From: Deltaproteobacteria bacterium | GTDB taxonomy: Bacteria > Desulfobacterota > Desulfobulbia > Desulfobulbales > Desulfurivibrionaceae | Direction of reading: 5' to 3' | Length of the DNA stretch: 57,233 nucleotides | Assembly (NCBI GenBank): GCA_021802775.1 | Contig: JAJZRJ010000015.1 | Location: 1 to 57,233, forward strand | Part shown: positions 54,885-57,233 of the stretch, piece after piece | Position numbering within the stretch: position 1 is the first letter of the stretch | How the letters are laid out: each line of letters starts with the position of its first letter | Notes under the pieces: generated by a model | Databases searched by the model: none | What the model was told of the DNA's origin: nothing | What the model saw: the letters and a program-made list of their open reading frames with translations, nothing else | Program-made: the position numbers and the translations under genes

Positions 54885-55689
54885 AGGAATGCACCCCGCC
54901 CAGCAGGAAATTCACCCCCCAGAGGGTAAAGAGCACGGCGGAGAAACCGACAATGGCCATGATCGCGGCCCGCCGCCGGCGCCACCCCACGGTGAGCCGC
55001 TGGTGGATGATCGCGGCATAGATGAACCAGGTAATCAGCGACCACGTTTCCTTGGGGTCCCATTGCCAGTAAGCACCCCACGCCTGCTTGGCCCAGATCG
55101 AACCGGTGACAATACCCAGGGTCAAGAGCGGAAAACCGATGGCCAGGCAGTGCTGGTTCAGATGGTCGAGCGCCTCCAGCGACGGCAGCCGGCTGTAGAA
55201 GAGGCCGAAGTGCTTCTTCTTGATCTCCCGTTCCTGGAGGAGGTACATCACTCCGCCACAGAAGGCCAGGGCCATGAACCCGTTGGCCAGGATGGCGATG
55301 CTGGCATGGATCGGCAGCCAGTAGCTCTGCAGGGCCGGCGGCAATTCGACGATGTGCTGGGAGGAAAGGGCGGCGATCACCATGAGCAGGGTGATGAGCG
55401 GCGAGACAAAGGCTCCGAAGTTCTTCACCTGATAGCGCCAGCGGAAGGAGAGAAAGCCCCAGGCGAGCGACCAGGCGAAGAAGGAGACCGCCTCGTGGTT
55501 GCTGGCAATGGGGGTGTGGCCGGCGGCAAGGTAGCGGGCGATGATGTAGAAGGTATGGAGCACGCCGGCGCCGAGCAGCAGGCCCCGGGCGCCGCCGCGC
55601 ACCCGTTTGTTCCGGCTGAAGAAATAGACCAGGTAGGTGATCGTCGCGGCCCCGTAGGCCAGCACGGTGAGCTGAAACAACTCGCGCAT
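54874..55689 (-). CDS. ccsA: CcsA/ResC-type cytochrome c assembly protein (HemX-like)
   Basis: A 271-residue polytopic membrane protein with about eight helices. The tryptophan-rich haem-handling motif 'WGAYWQWDPKETWSLITWF' (WWD domain) lies near residue 210, and conserved His residues flank it ('PIHASIAILANGFMALAF', 'IIHQRLTVGW'). It belongs to system II cytochrome c assembly, where CcsA delivers haem to apocytochromes together with CcsB; a HemX role in stabilising HemA is also possible because it overlaps hemA. No ccsB/resB is in the window. It starts 3 bases after the sirohaem-synthase-like gene. Confidence 0.85.
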   Translation of the reverse strand: MRELFQLTVLAYGAATITYLVYFFSRNKRVRGGARGLLLGAGVLHTFYIIARYLAAGHTPIASNHEAVSFFAWSLAWGFLSFRWRYQVKNFGAFVSPLITLLMVIAALSSQHIVELPPALQSYWLPIHASIAILANGFMALAFCGGVMYLLQEREIKKKHFGLFYSRLPSLEALDHLNQHCLAIGFPLLTLGIVTGSIWAKQAWGAYWQWDPKETWSLITWFIYAAIIHQRLTVGWRRRRAAIMAIVGFSAVLFTLWGVNFLLGGVHSYAG

Positions 55690-55692
55690 GTC

Positions 55693-56385
55693 TTACTCTC
55701 CCCCCAAAAGCGCTTCCGCCTTGGCCCGCATGGCATCAACCACGGCGACGGCCGCTTCGTCGGCCAGCAGTTGCCGGACATGGTCGCGCAACCGCTGCCA
55801 TTCGCCGGCCCGGAGCCAGGATGCCAGATCCGCCTCCACCAGCCGCTGGAACACTTCCTTGTTCTGCTGGTGCGACATGCCCCGCGCCAGCACCACCTGC
55901 CGCAACTCGCCCAGCAACTCGACCAGCACCGCGTATTCAACGCCGAACTCCCGGTCGAACTGCTCGCGCAGCTTACGCGCCAGGGCCGGGCTCTTGCCGG
56001 CGGTGGAGACCGCGACCGTCAAATCCCCCTGCCGGGTGATGGCCGGCAGGATAAAGTTGCACCACTTGGGCACATCGGCCACGTTGAGCAGGGTGTTGCC
56101 CGCCTCCGCCTCACTGTGTACCGCCTCCTGCACCACCGGGTCGTCGGTGGCGGCGATCACCACAAAGGCGCCGGCCAGGTCGCCGGCCTGGTACGGCCGG
56201 GCCACCCAGTTGATCTTGCCCTGGTCGGCAAGGCAGCGCAACGGTTCGGTCAACTCCGGGCTGACCACGGAGACCGCAGCCCCGCAGTCGAGGAGGCTTG
56301 CCACTTTGCGCTCCGCCACCCGGCCGCCGCCGATCACCACACAGTGCCGGTCGGCAATATCGAGACAGATCGGGAAAAAGGCCAT
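55693..56385 (-). CDS. precorrin-2 dehydrogenase / sirohydrochlorin ferrochelatase-like protein
   Basis: Oxidises precorrin-2 to sirohydrochlorin using NAD, leading to sirohaem (and in sulfate reducers, haem by the alternative route) or to cobalamin. The 230-residue protein is the N-terminal half of CysG / Met8p: NAD site 'CVVIGGGRVAERKVASLL', 'AATDDPVVQEAVHS', catalytic Asp region 'LLNVADVPKWCNFILPAI' and 'VAVSTAGKSPALARKLREQ'. The C-terminal helical domain is shorter than in CysG. The ATG at 56385 follows the stop of the upstream gene by one base. Dehydrogenase activity is expected; chelatase activity cannot be told. Confidence 0.9.
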   Translation of the reverse strand: MAFFPICLDIADRHCVVIGGGRVAERKVASLLDCGAAVSVVSPELTEPLRCLADQGKINWVARPYQAGDLAGAFVVIAATDDPVVQEAVHSEAEAGNTLLNVADVPKWCNFILPAITRQGDLTVAVSTAGKSPALARKLREQFDREFGVEYAVLVELLGELRQVVLARGMSHQQNKEVFQRLVEADLASWLRAGEWQRLRDHVRQLLADEAAVAVVDAMRAKAEALLGGE

Positions 56386-56386
56386 A

Positions 56387-57022
56387 TCAGTGCTTGGGCA
56401 ACAGCTCCACCCGGATTTTTCCGGCCAGGGCCCGGGCGAACCGCGCCGCATCCTCGGCGGTGCCAACCACGCCGCCGCCGTAATGCATGGGGATCGCCAC
56501 CTGCGGCCGGATGGTCAGCGCCGCCTGGGCCGCCTCCTCGGCGGTCATCACGTAGGTGCCGGAGACCGGCAGCAGGGCGATATCGGCCTTGATCTGCCCC
56601 ATCTCGGGAATCAGGTCGGTGTCGCCGGCATGGTAGATCCGCACCCCCGCGACGGTCAGCACAAAGCCGAGCCAGCGGTTGGCCTGGGGGTGGAATTTCT
56701 TGTTGGTGTTGTAGGCCGGGACGGTCTCGACGGTCACGGCGCCAACGGTCACCCGCTCGCCGGGCTTCAGGATGCGTACCCCGCGGCCAAGTTTTTTGGC
56801 GGCCTGCGATTCGGTGAGGATCACCGTCTGCGGCCCCTGAATCCTGGCCACGTCTTCGGGCGAGCAATGATCGTAGTGTTCATGGGAGATGCAGACGAGG
56901 TCCGCCGGCACGGGGTGGCCGGCGAGCCGGAAGGGGTCGAAATAGATGGTCTTGCCGGCTGCGGTGAGCCGGAAGGCGTCGTGGCCGAGCCAGATCAATT
57001 TTTTCAGGATGTCGTCAACCAT
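56387..57022 (-). CDS. UPF0173 metal-dependent hydrolase (metallo-beta-lactamase fold)
   Basis: A 211-residue protein of the UPF0173 group: 'IWLGHDAFRL', the metal motif HxHxDH as 'SHEHYDHC', 'VPAYNTNKKFHPQ', 'GVRIYHAGDTDLIPEM' and 'PMHYGG' with the late His ligand. These hydrolases have no proven physiological substrate. The ATG at 57022 has GGGAGGGG; the longer frame upstream runs through a structured repeat. It is the first gene of the operon with the sirohaem, ccsA and hemA genes, so a link to tetrapyrroles is possible but only by position. Confidence 0.85.
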   Translation of the reverse strand: MVDDILKKLIWLGHDAFRLTAAGKTIYFDPFRLAGHPVPADLVCISHEHYDHCSPEDVARIQGPQTVILTESQAAKKLGRGVRILKPGERVTVGAVTVETVPAYNTNKKFHPQANRWLGFVLTVAGVRIYHAGDTDLIPEMGQIKADIALLPVSGTYVMTAEEAAQAALTIRPQVAIPMHYGGGVVGTAEDAARFARALAGKIRVELLPKH

Positions 57023-57142
57023 GTTCCCCTCCCGGCGGGTGACGTCGCAATCACGCCATGAGACCACGGCCCGGGCATCCTGGTTCCCCCTTTTTCCCGG
57101 CCATGCGACTCCTGTTTGCTTGTACCTGAATCCGTGAGCGTT

Positions 57143-57231
57143 CGAGAACGGTGCAGAGGCAAGGCGGCGACGATGTTGATGATACACCTGGTATATCAAC
57201 GAGTCGCCAACGCGGCAGATGCGCCGTTATC
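57143..57231. repeat. large imperfect inverted repeat at the right edge
   Basis: Outer arms (about 57145-57172 and 57201-57230) match in roughly 20 of 28 positions, and an inner pair GTTGAT...ATCAAC (57175-57180 and 57195-57200) with ATAC/GTAT closes it into a long hairpin with loop near ACCTG. It lies upstream of the UPF0173 gene. From memory it resembles a dispersed intergenic element of related anaerobes; no second copy is in the window. Confidence 0.55.
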
Positions 57232-57233
57232 GG

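Overview
The window (57,233 bases, GC-rich) looks like a core-chromosome segment of a strictly anaerobic Gram-negative bacterium, most likely a member of Desulfobacterota close to Desulfobulbales. The reasons are a full-length DsrC with both C-terminal cysteines, an AcsE methyltransferase of the Wood-Ljungdahl pathway, the nickel protein CooT, oxygen-sensitive class III ribonucleotide reductase (nrdD/nrdG) with no aerobic counterpart in view, rubredoxin, a chemoreceptor with a c-type haem motif, and a ThiC-like enzyme behind a cobalamin riboswitch. The placement rests on gene content only; no rRNA is present.

Layout. 0.2-5.1 kb: acsE, a restriction-R-like domain protein, class II DAHP synthase, then a cobalamin riboswitch, terminator and ThiC paralogue that best fits bzaF (lower ligand of B12). 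5.1-7.1 kb: a structured repeat, a frameshifted and truncated gluQRS, tRNA-Phe and nrdG. 7.2-13.4 kb: glutaredoxin-like protein, nrdD, nadB, a HAD phosphatase, a His-rich protein with cooT, and a CoA-binding protein. 13.4-17.2 kb: hisS, aspS, tRNA-Asn and tRNA-Pro. 17.2-26 kb: a DUF4143 ATPase with a possibly leaderless promoter, truA overlapping a secreted glycoside hydrolase, a divergent GH17-GT2 glucan synthase fusion, and an AI-2E family membrane protein. 26-30.1 kb: branched-chain aminotransferase, groES-groEL behind a structured leader, and dsrC. 30.1-35.5 kb: zinc ribbon protein, acylphosphatase, ligA, tautomerase, surE, birA and a dead pseudouridine synthase. 35.5-43.6 kb: histone H1-like protein, dus, an RluA-type synthase containing an internal small ORF, a DEAD-box helicase, a ZIP transporter, a methyltransferase and the haem chemoreceptor. 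43.6-48.2 kb: IS1595-type remnant, PilZ protein, small membrane protein, cyclic-nucleotide-binding protein, bioA, hpt and rubredoxin. 48.3-53.6 kb: the conserved rpmH-rnpA-yidD-yidC-jag-mnmE block. 53.6-57 kb: an overlapping tetrapyrrole operon (metallo-beta-lactamase-fold protein, precorrin-2 dehydrogenase, ccsA, hemA).

Links between genes. AcsE, CooT and BzaF converge on corrinoid and nickel-dependent one-carbon metabolism. HemA plus the precorrin-2 dehydrogenase supply sirohaem, needed by dissimilatory sulfite reductase (the partner of DsrC) and, in sulfate reducers, as a precursor for haem through the alternative route; CcsA uses haem for cytochrome c assembly.

The best leads for new biology are the structured groESL leader starting at a near-consensus promoter, the divergent glycoside hydrolase / GH17-GT2 pair, the palindrome filling the spacer of the aminotransferase promoter, the small ORF nested in the RluA-type gene, three 11-bp iterons between jag and mnmE, and two large structured intergenic elements. 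I saw no CRISPR array, prophage, intact insertion sequence or rRNA.
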